Assembly: GCF_000380125.1 (NCBI RefSeq)
Contig: NZ_KB904563.1
Span: 184,323-248,322, forward strand
Source: Streptococcus ovis DSM 16829
Lineage (GTDB): Bacteria; Bacillota; Bacilli; Lactobacillales; Streptococcaceae
Reading direction: 5' to 3'
Length of the DNA stretch: 64,000 bases
Under the pieces are notes generated by a model. The model was given only the letters and a program-made list of their open reading frames with translations. It was not told the origin of the DNA and did not search any database. Each line of letters opens with the position of its first letter. Positions within the stretch are counted from its first letter, which is position 1. The position numbers were made by a program, and so were the translations under genes. Positions 56,230 to 64,000 of the stretch are shown piece after piece.

Positions 56230-56244
56230 AGAAAACGTTTGCGT
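56230..56244. promoter_or_regulatory. MalR-like operator of the plus-strand operon
   Basis: AGAAAACGTTTGCGT, same motif as at 56027-56040, just after the expected transcription start. Lies 66 bases before the amyB ATG. Confidence 0.7.
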
Positions 56245-56310
56245 CACATTCTTTCGGAAGATTAAATTTACTTAAGAAAGGAGACTCTAGCATAAGCCAG
56301 AAAATTTATT

Positions 56311-58077
56311 ATGGAAATTACCGCTATTTATCACCGACCTGAATCCGAATATGCTTATCTCTATACAAAAGATTTAATGCATATTAGAATTCGTACGAAA
56401 AAATATGACATGCGACACGTTTCCCTACATTATGGAGATTCTGTTGTTTTTCACGAAGATTCTTATCAAAATCATATTTTGATGAAAAAAGTCGCAAGCG
56501 ATGAATGGTTTGACTATTGGCAATCCGAAGTCAGTGTTCCCTACGCCCGTATTCAATATCTATTTGAATTAGAATCTACAACTGGAGAAAAAATCTTATA
56601 CGGTGATAGGGGAGCGATTCCTTTCACCGACGAAAACTACAATTTTTTCATGAACGGTTTTAAATTACCTTACTTTCATGAGGTGGATCGTTGCAAAGTC
56701 CCTGAATGGGTTGCTAAAACGGTATGGTATCAAATTTTTCCAGAACGTTTTGCAAACGGGGATGCATCCTTATCTCCCGCAGGAAGTTTACCATGGGATT
56801 CTTCCATTGCACCACAGAATTATGATTTCTTTGGTGGAGACTTGAAAGGAGTTCTAGATCATCTTGATTATCTTCAGGATTTAGGAATCACAGGCCTTTA
56901 CTTTTGTCCAATCTTCGAAGCACCAAGTAATCATAAATACGATACATTGGATTACTTCGAAATAGATAAGCATTTCGGAAGCAAAGAAACCTTCAAACAA
57001 TTAGTGGATGAAGCCCATAAACGGGGTATGAAAGTCATGCTAGATGCTGTATTCAACCATATTGGTAGCCAATCTACTCAATGGCAAGATGTTATCCAAC
57101 ATGGTGACCAGTCTATCTATAAAGACTGGTTCCATATCCAAAGGTTTCCTGTTAATCTTGAACATTTAGAAAATAATAGAGAATTACCATATCATGCATT
57201 TGCCTTTCAAGGACATATGCCTAAATTAAATACAGCGAATCCCGAAGTCAAAGAATATCTCTTAAAGATTGCAACCTATTGGATTGAAAATTTTGACATT
57301 GATGCCTGGCGATTAGACGTCGCTAATGAAATTGATCATCAGTTTTGGAGGGACTTTCATAAAGCAGTTACAGCTGCAAAACCTGATTTATATATATTGG
57401 GTGAAATTTGGCATTCATCACAACCATGGCTCAACGGCGATGAGTTTCATGCCGTGATGAATTATCCTCTATCAGAAAGTATCAAGGATTATTTTTTACG
57501 AAAACGACAATCGTCTCAAAAATTTATCTCAGATATCCAAACTCAGTCTATGTATTATAGACGCCAGGTAGCTGAAGCGATGTTTAACTTACTCGACTCT
57601 CACGATACAGAACGTATCTTAACAACAGCAAACGGAAATACTAGCGCTGTCCAATCTGCTTTAACTTTTCTATTCTTACAGGTAGGTACTCCATGTATCT
57701 ACTACGGAACTGAAGTAGGTCTATTCGGAGGTCATGATCCAGATTGTCGACGCGTCATGCCTTGGAATCATTCTGAATACGACCAAGAGTTATTCCACTT
57801 CACTAAGCAAATCATTGCATTGCATCAAGAAAAACAAGAACTTATTCAGTATGGTGATTATTGTATCGAAGTAATAGAAAATGGCATAATCCATCTTTCT
57901 TATACTCACGGAGAAGAATGTTTACATGCTTTCTTTAATCAAACTCCGAAACCGCTCTCTCTTCCTCTTGAGGAAAGTATTCTTTTAGGACATCGCTATA
58001 CGGTTGAATCGCAGCAGGTAACAGTGAATGCTGATGGATTTATTGTAACTAACTCTTCCCTAAATGAAAAGGAGTAA
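56311..58077 (+). CDS. amyB: Cyclomaltodextrinase/neopullulanase, GH13
   Basis: 588 residues, no signal peptide, so cytoplasmic. N-terminal domain of the cyclodextrin-hydrolase type (about 1-120), then the GH13 barrel: VWYQIFPERFANGD, DAVFNHIG (region I), DAWRLDVANEIDH (nucleophile Asp near 336), LGEIWH (acid/base Glu near 364), LLDSHDTER (third Asp near 431). Opens the ring of imported cyclodextrins and cuts maltodextrins. First gene of the operon; the CGTase-like gene follows in five bases. S. pyogenes has a comparable amyB-amyA pair (family knowledge). Confidence 0.9.
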   Translation: MEITAIYHRPESEYAYLYTKDLMHIRIRTKKYDMRHVSLHYGDSVVFHEDSYQNHILMKKVASDEWFDYWQSEVSVPYARIQYLFELESTTGEKILYGDRGAIPFTDENYNFFMNGFKLPYFHEVDRCKVPEWVAKTVWYQIFPERFANGDASLSPAGSLPWDSSIAPQNYDFFGGDLKGVLDHLDYLQDLGITGLYFCPIFEAPSNHKYDTLDYFEIDKHFGSKETFKQLVDEAHKRGMKVMLDAVFNHIGSQSTQWQDVIQHGDQSIYKDWFHIQRFPVNLEHLENNRELPYHAFAFQGHMPKLNTANPEVKEYLLKIATYWIENFDIDAWRLDVANEIDHQFWRDFHKAVTAAKPDLYILGEIWHSSQPWLNGDEFHAVMNYPLSESIKDYFLRKRQSSQKFISDIQTQSMYYRRQVAEAMFNLLDSHDTERILTTANGNTSAVQSALTFLFLQVGTPCIYYGTEVGLFGGHDPDCRRVMPWNHSEYDQELFHFTKQIIALHQEKQELIQYGDYCIEVIENGIIHLSYTHGEECLHAFFNQTPKPLSLPLEESILLGHRYTVESQQVTVNADGFIVTNSSLNEKE

Positions 58078-58082
58078 TAAAT

Positions 58083-60353
58083 ATGTCAAAAAGACTCTCA
58101 AAAATAGCTATTAATATTTCTGCCAGTGCAATATTGCTTTCTTCCTTTTTAACACCCTTATCTAATTCGCCCTCTATCATCCATGCTGCAGAAAATTCTT
58201 ATTCATTAGGACCTGTGACTTCTAAAGATACCATCTACCAAATCATCACAGATCGTTTTTCAGATGGAGACCCTTCCAATAATGTTCCTAGCGGTTTTGA
58301 TCCGGCTCTATTTGATGGTACAGGTTCTGATCTAAAATTGTACCAAGGCGGAGACTGGCAAGGAATTATTAAGAAAATCCCATATTTAAAAAACATGGGT
58401 ATTACTGCTGTTTGGATTTCTGCTCCATATGAAAATCGTGATACAGAAATACTAGACCATCAATCAGATGGTAGCATAGACAAGTGGACTAGCTTTCATG
58501 GTTACCATGTAAGAAATTACTTTGCTACAAATAAACATTTTGGAACACTCAATGAATTTAAAGAATTAAGGGATGCTCTTCACAAAAATGATATAAAACT
58601 TGTTATCGATTTTGTCACAAATCATACAAGTCGGTACCAAAACCCAACAACTGGATTTTCCGCCGAAGACGGTAAACTATACGCTCCTGATAAAATGGAA
58701 AATGGTCAATATGCAATTGATGAGAATGGAAACCCTTATGATTTCAATAAAGATGGAATAGTGGAAAATCTTATAGCTGATCCGAATAATGATAAAAACG
58801 GTTGGTTCCATCACTATGGTGATCGAGCAGGAGATGATAGTCGCTGGGCTTTTCGGAATAAAGAATTAGGATCACTAGCAGATTTCTCTCAGGAAAATGA
58901 ATCTGTTGTCAACTTTCTGGAAACAGCAACTAACTATTGGGTAGATTTAGGTATTGATGGCCTTCGACATGATGCTACTTTACATATGAACCCTGCTTTT
59001 GTAAAAGGTCTTAAAGATAGTGTAGCTGATAGAACAACTATTTCTCATTTCGGTGAATACTTCATAGGACGACCTGATTCTAAATACAACGACTATGTAT
59101 ATTTCCCTAAACAAACTGGAGTCAATAATTTAGACTTTGAAATGTATCGTTCACTCACCTCTACTTTTGGTGATTTCTCTAAATCAATGCGTGATTTTGG
59201 AGAAATGTTACAATATACACAAAATGACTATGAATACGAAAACCAAGCTGTTACATTCATCGATAATCACGATGTAACAAGGTTTGGACATATACAACAT
59301 AACGAAAAAGTTTACAATGCAGGACTTGCTGCTCTTTTGACAAGCCGAGGTATACCTAATATTTATTACGGTACCGAACAATATGTACGACCTGGAGACT
59401 CAAGTGATGTAGCTGGTCGAGTCTTCATGGACAAAAATAGCTCATTTAATACCGATACAACTGCTTATAAACTTATTAAAGCAATGTCTGATATTCGTAA
59501 AGAGAGCGATGCGATTGCTTATGGTGAAACAAACATTATGTATAGCGATGATGATGTTATTGTTTTTGAAAGAAAATTTTATGACGATGTCGCTTTAATT
59601 GCTATCAATCGGCAGCCAGATAAAACCTCTACTATCCCTACTGTACATACAAACTTACCAAACGGACAGCATTTAGACTCATTAAAAGGACTTCTAAATG
59701 GCTCTGATGTTTCCGTAAATAATGGAACCATTTCCAATTTACAATTATCCGGTGGGGAGGTGAATGTATGGATTTCTAAGGATTCTGAAGTTTCTACACC
59801 TGAAATTGGGGATATTATTTCAACTATGGGTAGAGCAGGAAATACAGTTTATATACATGGTAAAGGATTTGAAAATGCCACAAGTGTCAAATTTGGAGAT
59901 ATTGAAACTCAAATATTGGCTAATGATGGAGGAAAAATCACTGTAAAAGTTCCCGAGGGTGCAAAACCAGGATATAATAAAGTTACTGTCTCGACCCCAA
60001 CAGGTATTAGTAATGAAATTGATTACAACGTTCTATCAGGTGATCAAACTCAAATAATTTTCCACGTAAAAGCCGAAACTCGGCCTGGTGAAAATATTTA
60101 TGTTGTTGGAAATATTCCTGAATTAGGTGACTGGGATGTTAACAAATCTTCTGAAGCTTTCCTAAATCCACAACATCCAGAATGGTATCTTCCTGTTAGT
60201 GTCCCTGCTAATAAGGAAATTAAGTTTAAATTCATCAAAAAAGATTCTACAGGGCAGGTTCTCTGGGAAGAAAACATATCTGAACGTACTATAAAATCAT
60301 CCACTAAAACTTCTGGTGTTGTAGATACCCCGATTTATCAATGGAATCAATAA
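58083..60353 (+). CDS. amyA: Secreted cyclomaltodextrin glucanotransferase-like amylase
   Basis: 756 residues. Sec signal peptide (to about residue 36, ...SIIHA-AENS). Domains match CGTase order A-B-C-D-E: GH13 barrel (YQIITDRFSDGD, VTNHTS, DGLRHDATLHM with nucleophile near 298, HFGEYFIG with Glu near 325, FIDNHDVTRF with Asp near 397), then beta domain C, IPT/TIG domain D (about 575-655, VYIHGKGFENATSVKFG), and CBM20 starch-binding domain E (about 657-756, VVGNIPELGDWD). No sortase anchor. Makes cyclodextrins or maltooligosaccharides outside the cell for MalX. A plain alpha-amylase with the same layout cannot be excluded. Confidence 0.85.
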   Translation: MSKRLSKIAINISASAILLSSFLTPLSNSPSIIHAAENSYSLGPVTSKDTIYQIITDRFSDGDPSNNVPSGFDPALFDGTGSDLKLYQGGDWQGIIKKIPYLKNMGITAVWISAPYENRDTEILDHQSDGSIDKWTSFHGYHVRNYFATNKHFGTLNEFKELRDALHKNDIKLVIDFVTNHTSRYQNPTTGFSAEDGKLYAPDKMENGQYAIDENGNPYDFNKDGIVENLIADPNNDKNGWFHHYGDRAGDDSRWAFRNKELGSLADFSQENESVVNFLETATNYWVDLGIDGLRHDATLHMNPAFVKGLKDSVADRTTISHFGEYFIGRPDSKYNDYVYFPKQTGVNNLDFEMYRSLTSTFGDFSKSMRDFGEMLQYTQNDYEYENQAVTFIDNHDVTRFGHIQHNEKVYNAGLAALLTSRGIPNIYYGTEQYVRPGDSSDVAGRVFMDKNSSFNTDTTAYKLIKAMSDIRKESDAIAYGETNIMYSDDDVIVFERKFYDDVALIAINRQPDKTSTIPTVHTNLPNGQHLDSLKGLLNGSDVSVNNGTISNLQLSGGEVNVWISKDSEVSTPEIGDIISTMGRAGNTVYIHGKGFENATSVKFGDIETQILANDGGKITVKVPEGAKPGYNKVTVSTPTGISNEIDYNVLSGDQTQIIFHVKAETRPGENIYVVGNIPELGDWDVNKSSEAFLNPQHPEWYLPVSVPANKEIKFKFIKKDSTGQVLWEENISERTIKSSTKTSGVVDTPIYQWNQ

Positions 60354-60397
60354 CTCGTTATTTCATAATTAACAAAAAAATTAGGAGGATTATTATT

Positions 60398-61657
60398 ATG
60401 AAATTTAATATTAAGAAAGCTGCTTTCTCAACTTTAATTGCAGCATCTGTACTTTCTTTAGCTGCATGTAGCGGTGGTAAAGACTCAAAATCTTCAGAAT
60501 CATCTGGCTCTGACAAGTTAACAGTCGGAGTAGATAAACTGTATGTTGACTATATCGAAGGTATCAAAGCCGATTTTGAAAAAGAAAATGGTGTCAAAGT
60601 AGAAGTTAAGGAAGTTGACCAAAGTGATGTGTTGACGAACTTACCAATTGATGGTCCAACAGGAGCTTCTCCAGACGTAATGATGGCTCCTTACGACCGT
60701 GTAGGTGGTCTCGGATCAGAAGGACACATCGCAGAAGTTAAACTTGGAAACAAAGAACAATTTGACGATACTGTAAAAAAACTCGTTCAATTGGATGGGG
60801 TTACATATGGCGAGCCATCTGTTATCGAAACACTTGTTCTCTATTACAATAAGGACTTTGTTCCAGAAACACCAAAAAACTTTGCAGATCTTGAAAAATT
60901 ACAATCCAACGAAGCATTCAAATTTGCATCAGAAGAAGGAAAAGCTACTGGTTTCTTAGCTAACTGGACTAACTTCTACTATTCATACGGTTTAACAGCT
61001 GGTTATGGTGGTTATGCATTTGGTAAAAATGGTACTGACGCAAGTGATGTTGGTATTGCATCTGGTGACGCTTTGAAAGCATTAGATTACGCTAAATCTT
61101 GGTATGCTCAGTGGCCTCAAGGTATGCAAGATATGACAAAAGCTGGTAGTTTCGCATCAGATCAATTTATTGAAGGAAAAGTTGGTGCCTTGATTGATGG
61201 CCCTTGGGTTGCTGCATCATTTAAAGATGCGGGAGTAAATTATGGAGCCGCTAAAATTCCTACACTTCCAAATGGTAAAGAATATAGCCCATTTGCTGGT
61301 GGTAAAGCATGGGTAATCTCAAATTACTCTAAAAACCAAAAAGTCGCTCAAAAATTCCTTGACTATGTTACAAACGAAGAAAATCAAAAAGCTTTCTACG
61401 ATCAAACTCAAGAAATTCCTGCTAATACTGTAGCACGTGAGCATGCAGCTGAAAAAGGTAATGAACTCACTAAAGCCGTTATTGAACAATTTGAAAACTC
61501 TCAACCAATGCCAAATATCCCTCAAATGGCTGAAGTTTGGGAACCATCTGCAACTATGTACTTTGATGTTGTATCAGGTGGCAAGTCCGCTGAACAAGCT
61601 TCAAAGGATGCTCTAAAGACAATCAAAGATGCAATTGAACAAAAATATGGCGAATAA
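60398..61657 (+). CDS. malX: Maltodextrin-binding lipoprotein
   Basis: 419 residues. Type II signal peptide with lipobox LSLAACSGG, Cys near residue 24. Solute-binding fold of the MalE type (SGSDKLTVGVDKLYVDYIEGI...ASPDVMMAPYDRVGGLG). Start MKFNIKKAAFS at 60398 with AGGAGG; the longer frame to 60341 overlaps the amylase end. Feeds MalC/MalD. A hairpin after it (61673-61706) can cause higher expression than the permeases. Confidence 0.94.
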   Translation: MKFNIKKAAFSTLIAASVLSLAACSGGKDSKSSESSGSDKLTVGVDKLYVDYIEGIKADFEKENGVKVEVKEVDQSDVLTNLPIDGPTGASPDVMMAPYDRVGGLGSEGHIAEVKLGNKEQFDDTVKKLVQLDGVTYGEPSVIETLVLYYNKDFVPETPKNFADLEKLQSNEAFKFASEEGKATGFLANWTNFYYSYGLTAGYGGYAFGKNGTDASDVGIASGDALKALDYAKSWYAQWPQGMQDMTKAGSFASDQFIEGKVGALIDGPWVAASFKDAGVNYGAAKIPTLPNGKEYSPFAGGKAWVISNYSKNQKVAQKFLDYVTNEENQKAFYDQTQEIPANTVAREHAAEKGNELTKAVIEQFENSQPMPNIPQMAEVWEPSATMYFDVVSGGKSAEQASKDALKTIKDAIEQKYGE

Positions 61658-61672
61658 TCTATTGTAGTGATT

Positions 61673-61706
61673 AACTGGGCATTATCTACTTAATGTCCAG
61701 TTTTTA
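61673..61706 (+). terminator. Hairpin (attenuator) between malX and malC
   Basis: AACTGGGCATTA and TAATGTCCAGTT pair (one G-T), then TTTTTA. Lets part of the transcripts stop after malX. Confidence 0.75.
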
Positions 61707-61736
61707 CTACCCATACTTCATAGAAAGAAGGAGAAT

Positions 61737-63041
61737 ATGTTAGATAAAGGGAAAAAGCAACATGAAAAATTAGCCATGCTCCTCTCCCTAATTCCTGGGT
61801 TGGGGCAGATATACAATCAACAGATAGTAAAAGGAATCTGTTTCCTACTAATTTTTATGGTAGAAATGATTGAGATTGTCGTCTTCGGAGTTTCAGCAAT
61901 TACAGGTTTATTTACTTTAGGAACTACTCCTGTAGAAGACCACTCTCTCTTTATGTTAATTGAAGGTGCTATACAAATTATTGCCTTTCTACTCATCATC
62001 GCTTTTCATATTATAGCAATGATTGATGCAAGAAAGACTGCTCGTTTAATCAATCAAGGTGAACATGTCCCAAGGACACTAAAAGAAGTAGTTTCTGGAA
62101 TTTACGATAAAGGCTTTGCCTATCTCCTCATCATTCCGGCCTATCTCTCAATGATATTTGCAATTGTCTTCCCGGTCATTGTCACACTCTTAATTGCTTT
62201 TACCAACTATGACTTTAGACATATTCCACCACATCGCTTACTTGACTGGGTTGGATTTAAAAACTTCTTAAATATTGTTCAGTTAAGTACCTTTAAAAGT
62301 GCATTTCTGTCTGTACTTTCGTGGACAGTTATATGGACATTGATATCTTCTAGCTTACAAATTGTCATTGGAGTTTTAGTAGCTATTATTTCTAACCAAC
62401 CTGGTATCAAATTTAAACGTGTATTTGGAGTTATCTTCTTGCTTCCGTGGGCCATCCCAGGATTTGTTTCTATCATGAGCTTCAGTAATTTCTTTAATGA
62501 TTCTATTGGAGCAATGAATCTACAAGTCATTCCATTTATTGAAAGTATTTTCCCGTTCCTAGATTTTGGATTGATTCCTTGGAAAACAGACCCTACATGG
62601 ACAAAAGTCGCTGTTATCATGATTCAAGGCTGGCTAGGATTCCCGTATATCTACATATTAGTATCAGGTATCCTACAATCTATCCCTCAAGATTTGTACG
62701 AAGCCGCAACTGTTGATGGTGCGACTGCTTTACAAAAGTTTTGGAAGATTACTCTTCCAATGATTCTAGCTGTTGCAGCGCCAACATTTATTTCTCAATA
62801 TACCTTCAACTTCAATAATTTTTCTATCATTTACCTCTTTAATAACGGTGGACCTGGTAGCGTTGGAGGAGGAGCTGGTTCTACAGATATCTTGATTTCT
62901 TGGATTTACAAATTAACAACACAAAACGCACCACAATTCTCAATTGCAGCAGCCGTAACGCTTGTTATTTCCGTGATTGTTATTTCTGTATCACTACTAT
63001 CTTTCAAGAAATTTAATGCATTCAATATGGAGGATAATTAA
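61737..63041 (+). CDS. malC: Maltodextrin ABC transporter permease MalC
   Basis: 434 residues, about eight helices: two extra N-terminal ones (about 12-32 and 75-97) precede the six-helix permease core. The permease loop EAATVDGATALQKFWKITLP (EAA motif) is near residues 321-340. Contacts the ATPase MsmK/MalK, not encoded here. GGAG-type site precedes the ATG at 61737. Confidence 0.94.
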   Translation: MLDKGKKQHEKLAMLLSLIPGLGQIYNQQIVKGICFLLIFMVEMIEIVVFGVSAITGLFTLGTTPVEDHSLFMLIEGAIQIIAFLLIIAFHIIAMIDARKTARLINQGEHVPRTLKEVVSGIYDKGFAYLLIIPAYLSMIFAIVFPVIVTLLIAFTNYDFRHIPPHRLLDWVGFKNFLNIVQLSTFKSAFLSVLSWTVIWTLISSSLQIVIGVLVAIISNQPGIKFKRVFGVIFLLPWAIPGFVSIMSFSNFFNDSIGAMNLQVIPFIESIFPFLDFGLIPWKTDPTWTKVAVIMIQGWLGFPYIYILVSGILQSIPQDLYEAATVDGATALQKFWKITLPMILAVAAPTFISQYTFNFNNFSIIYLFNNGGPGSVGGGAGSTDILISWIYKLTTQNAPQFSIAAAVTLVISVIVISVSLLSFKKFNAFNMEDN

Positions 63042-63899
63042 ATGAGTCATATAAAATTAAAAAGTAGTATGAGACAAAAGCGCTTGCTATCCTCATTTTT
63101 GACTTATGCATTTCTCATACTTGTTTCTATTATTATCTTATTTCCTGTCTTAGTAACAACTAGTTCTGCCTTCAAAGCTGGGAATAACATTGCATTTACA
63201 TTGAATCTCAGTAGCAAGTGGACATTCGATAATTTTCGGTATTTATTTACTGAAACTTTATATGGCCGTTGGTATTTAAATACATTAATCGTCGCGACAA
63301 TTACTATGCTCATTCAAGTGACGGTCATTACATTAACAGGATATGCATATAGCCGTTACAACTTTATTGGAAAGAAAAAAAGTTTAATTTTCTTTCTGAT
63401 TGTTCAGATGGTTCCAACGACAGCATCTTTGACAGCATTCTTCGTTATGGCATGGCTTTTCAATGCTCTCAACCATTATTGGTTCCTTATTCTCATTTAT
63501 GTCGGAGGAGGAATCCCAATGAATGCTTGGCTCATGAAAGGTTACTTTGATACCGTTCCTTATGATTTAGATGAATCTGCTAAGCTAGATGGTGCTGGAC
63601 ATTTACGGATATTTGGACAAATCGTCCTTCCTCTTGTTCGTCCTATGATTGCTGTACAGGCTCTTTGGGCATTTATGGGCCCATTTGGTGACTTCATGTT
63701 AGCAAAATTCCTTCTTCGTTCACCAGAATATTATACAGTAGCTGTTGGACTTCAAACCTTTATATCAGATGCGAAAAATCCTAAAGTCACTCTTTTTGCT
63801 GCTGGTGCCATTTTGATCGCTGTCCCAATCTCTATTCTCTTCTTCTTCTTACAAAAGAATTTTGTCTCTGGCTTAACAAATGGAGGAACCAAAGGGTAA
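63042..63899 (+). CDS. malD: Maltodextrin ABC transporter permease MalD
   Basis: 285 residues, six helices; EAA loop [21 protein letters not shown] near 181-201. Its ATG follows the malC stop directly (TAAATG). Second half of the MalCD channel. Confidence 0.95.
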   Translation: MSHIKLKSSMRQKRLLSSFLTYAFLILVSIIILFPVLVTTSSAFKAGNNIAFTLNLSSKWTFDNFRYLFTETLYGRWYLNTLIVATITMLIQVTVITLTGYAYSRYNFIGKKKSLIFFLIVQMVPTTASLTAFFVMAWLFNALNHYWFLILIYVGGGIPMNAWLMKGYFDTVPYDLDESAKLDGAGHLRIFGQIVLPLVRPMIAVQALWAFMGPFGDFMLAKFLLRSPEYYTVAVGLQTFISDAKNPKVTLFAAGAILIAVPISILFFFLQKNFVSGLTNGGTKG

Positions 63900-64000
63900 A
63901 TAAAATTCATTATTCCTCTTCATTTTTTAATATAGTAGAAAGGGTGGTCCAAGGAAACTTGCCACTTCTTTCATTTCAGTAGAAACTAGAGAGATTTCAA
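63900..64000. other. Right edge, no gene recognised
   Basis: 101 bases after malD. AT-rich, with no clear ORF start or terminator; a downstream gene of the operon may start beyond the window. Confidence 0.5.

Noticed and set aside
62279-62620. 113-codon minus-strand frame inside malC
   Set aside because: Shadow of malC; no ribosome binding site, no family.

Overview
The window is a piece of a low-GC Firmicute chromosome, almost certainly a Streptococcus and most likely Streptococcus suis or a close relative. Evidence: the gene block argS/argR-mutS-mutL-MFS transporter-ruvA-tag-cinA-recA-spx-ireB-ruvX-DUF1292 in its usual streptococcal order; a 6S RNA-like gene directly before a tRNA-Lys; the nrdD-small protein-GNAT-nrdG block; a competence-type CIN box before cinA; and Rgg-family regulators. 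The species call is inference from gene content, not from a marker gene. Nearly all of the sequence is chromosomal core with short accessory insertions; no phage, plasmid, insertion sequence or CRISPR array was seen.

Layout. 1-670: 5' part of leuS. 800-5150: a beta-glucoside operon (PTS transporter, 6-phospho-beta-glucosidase, LicT-type antiterminator) with promoter, cre-like site, RAT and overlapping terminator all readable. 5318-13486: patatin-like protein, pepO, a stop-interrupted zinc-ribbon gene, dtd, rel, queH, an M50-like membrane protease. 13543-17752: phosphoesterase, then prmA-rsmE-rgg-CPBP protease on the minus strand. 18303-21460: pyruvate oxidase and lactate oxidase in tandem, a probable hydrogen peroxide-generating pair. 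21578-23881: DUF3013, rarA, 6S RNA and tRNA-Lys(CTT). 23882-29800: glf and the anaerobic ribonucleotide reductase cluster with NrdR-type boxes. 29829-35482: a polytopic membrane protein, DUF1292, ruvX, ireB, a lipoprotein, spx, recA.

36873-39795 is the most unusual part. Between cinA and tag, a place normally without extra genes in this block, sits a divergent locus: a full-length rgg-like regulator gene broken by two in-frame stops; facing it, a 32-codon gene (too short for routine ORF calling) with a perfect ribosome binding site, a lysine-rich hydrophobic leader and a tryptophan-rich end (ENWWTWLWP), which looks like a secreted Rgg pheromone precursor; an inverted repeat where an Rgg operator would be expected; then a secreted YiiX/NlpC-P60-like protein; then a lipoprotein whose signal-peptide start is out of frame by one base at an A6 tract. 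It reads as a decaying (or slippage-controlled) peptide quorum-sensing locus.

39817-50629: tag, ruvA, LmrP-like transporter, mutL, a 58-residue membrane protein, a LytTR/DUF3021 pair, mutS, argR, argS. 50703-51840: two small membrane proteins. 52187-63899: the maltodextrin region, with malQ-glgP on the minus strand facing amyB (cyclomaltodextrinase-like), a secreted CGTase-like amylase, malX, malC, malD on the plus strand, with MalR-like operators between. Dispersed non-coding repeats abut the start codons of prmA and nrdG and the stop codon of ruvA, and a 136-bp element with terminal inverted repeats lies upstream of the 51310-51840 gene.
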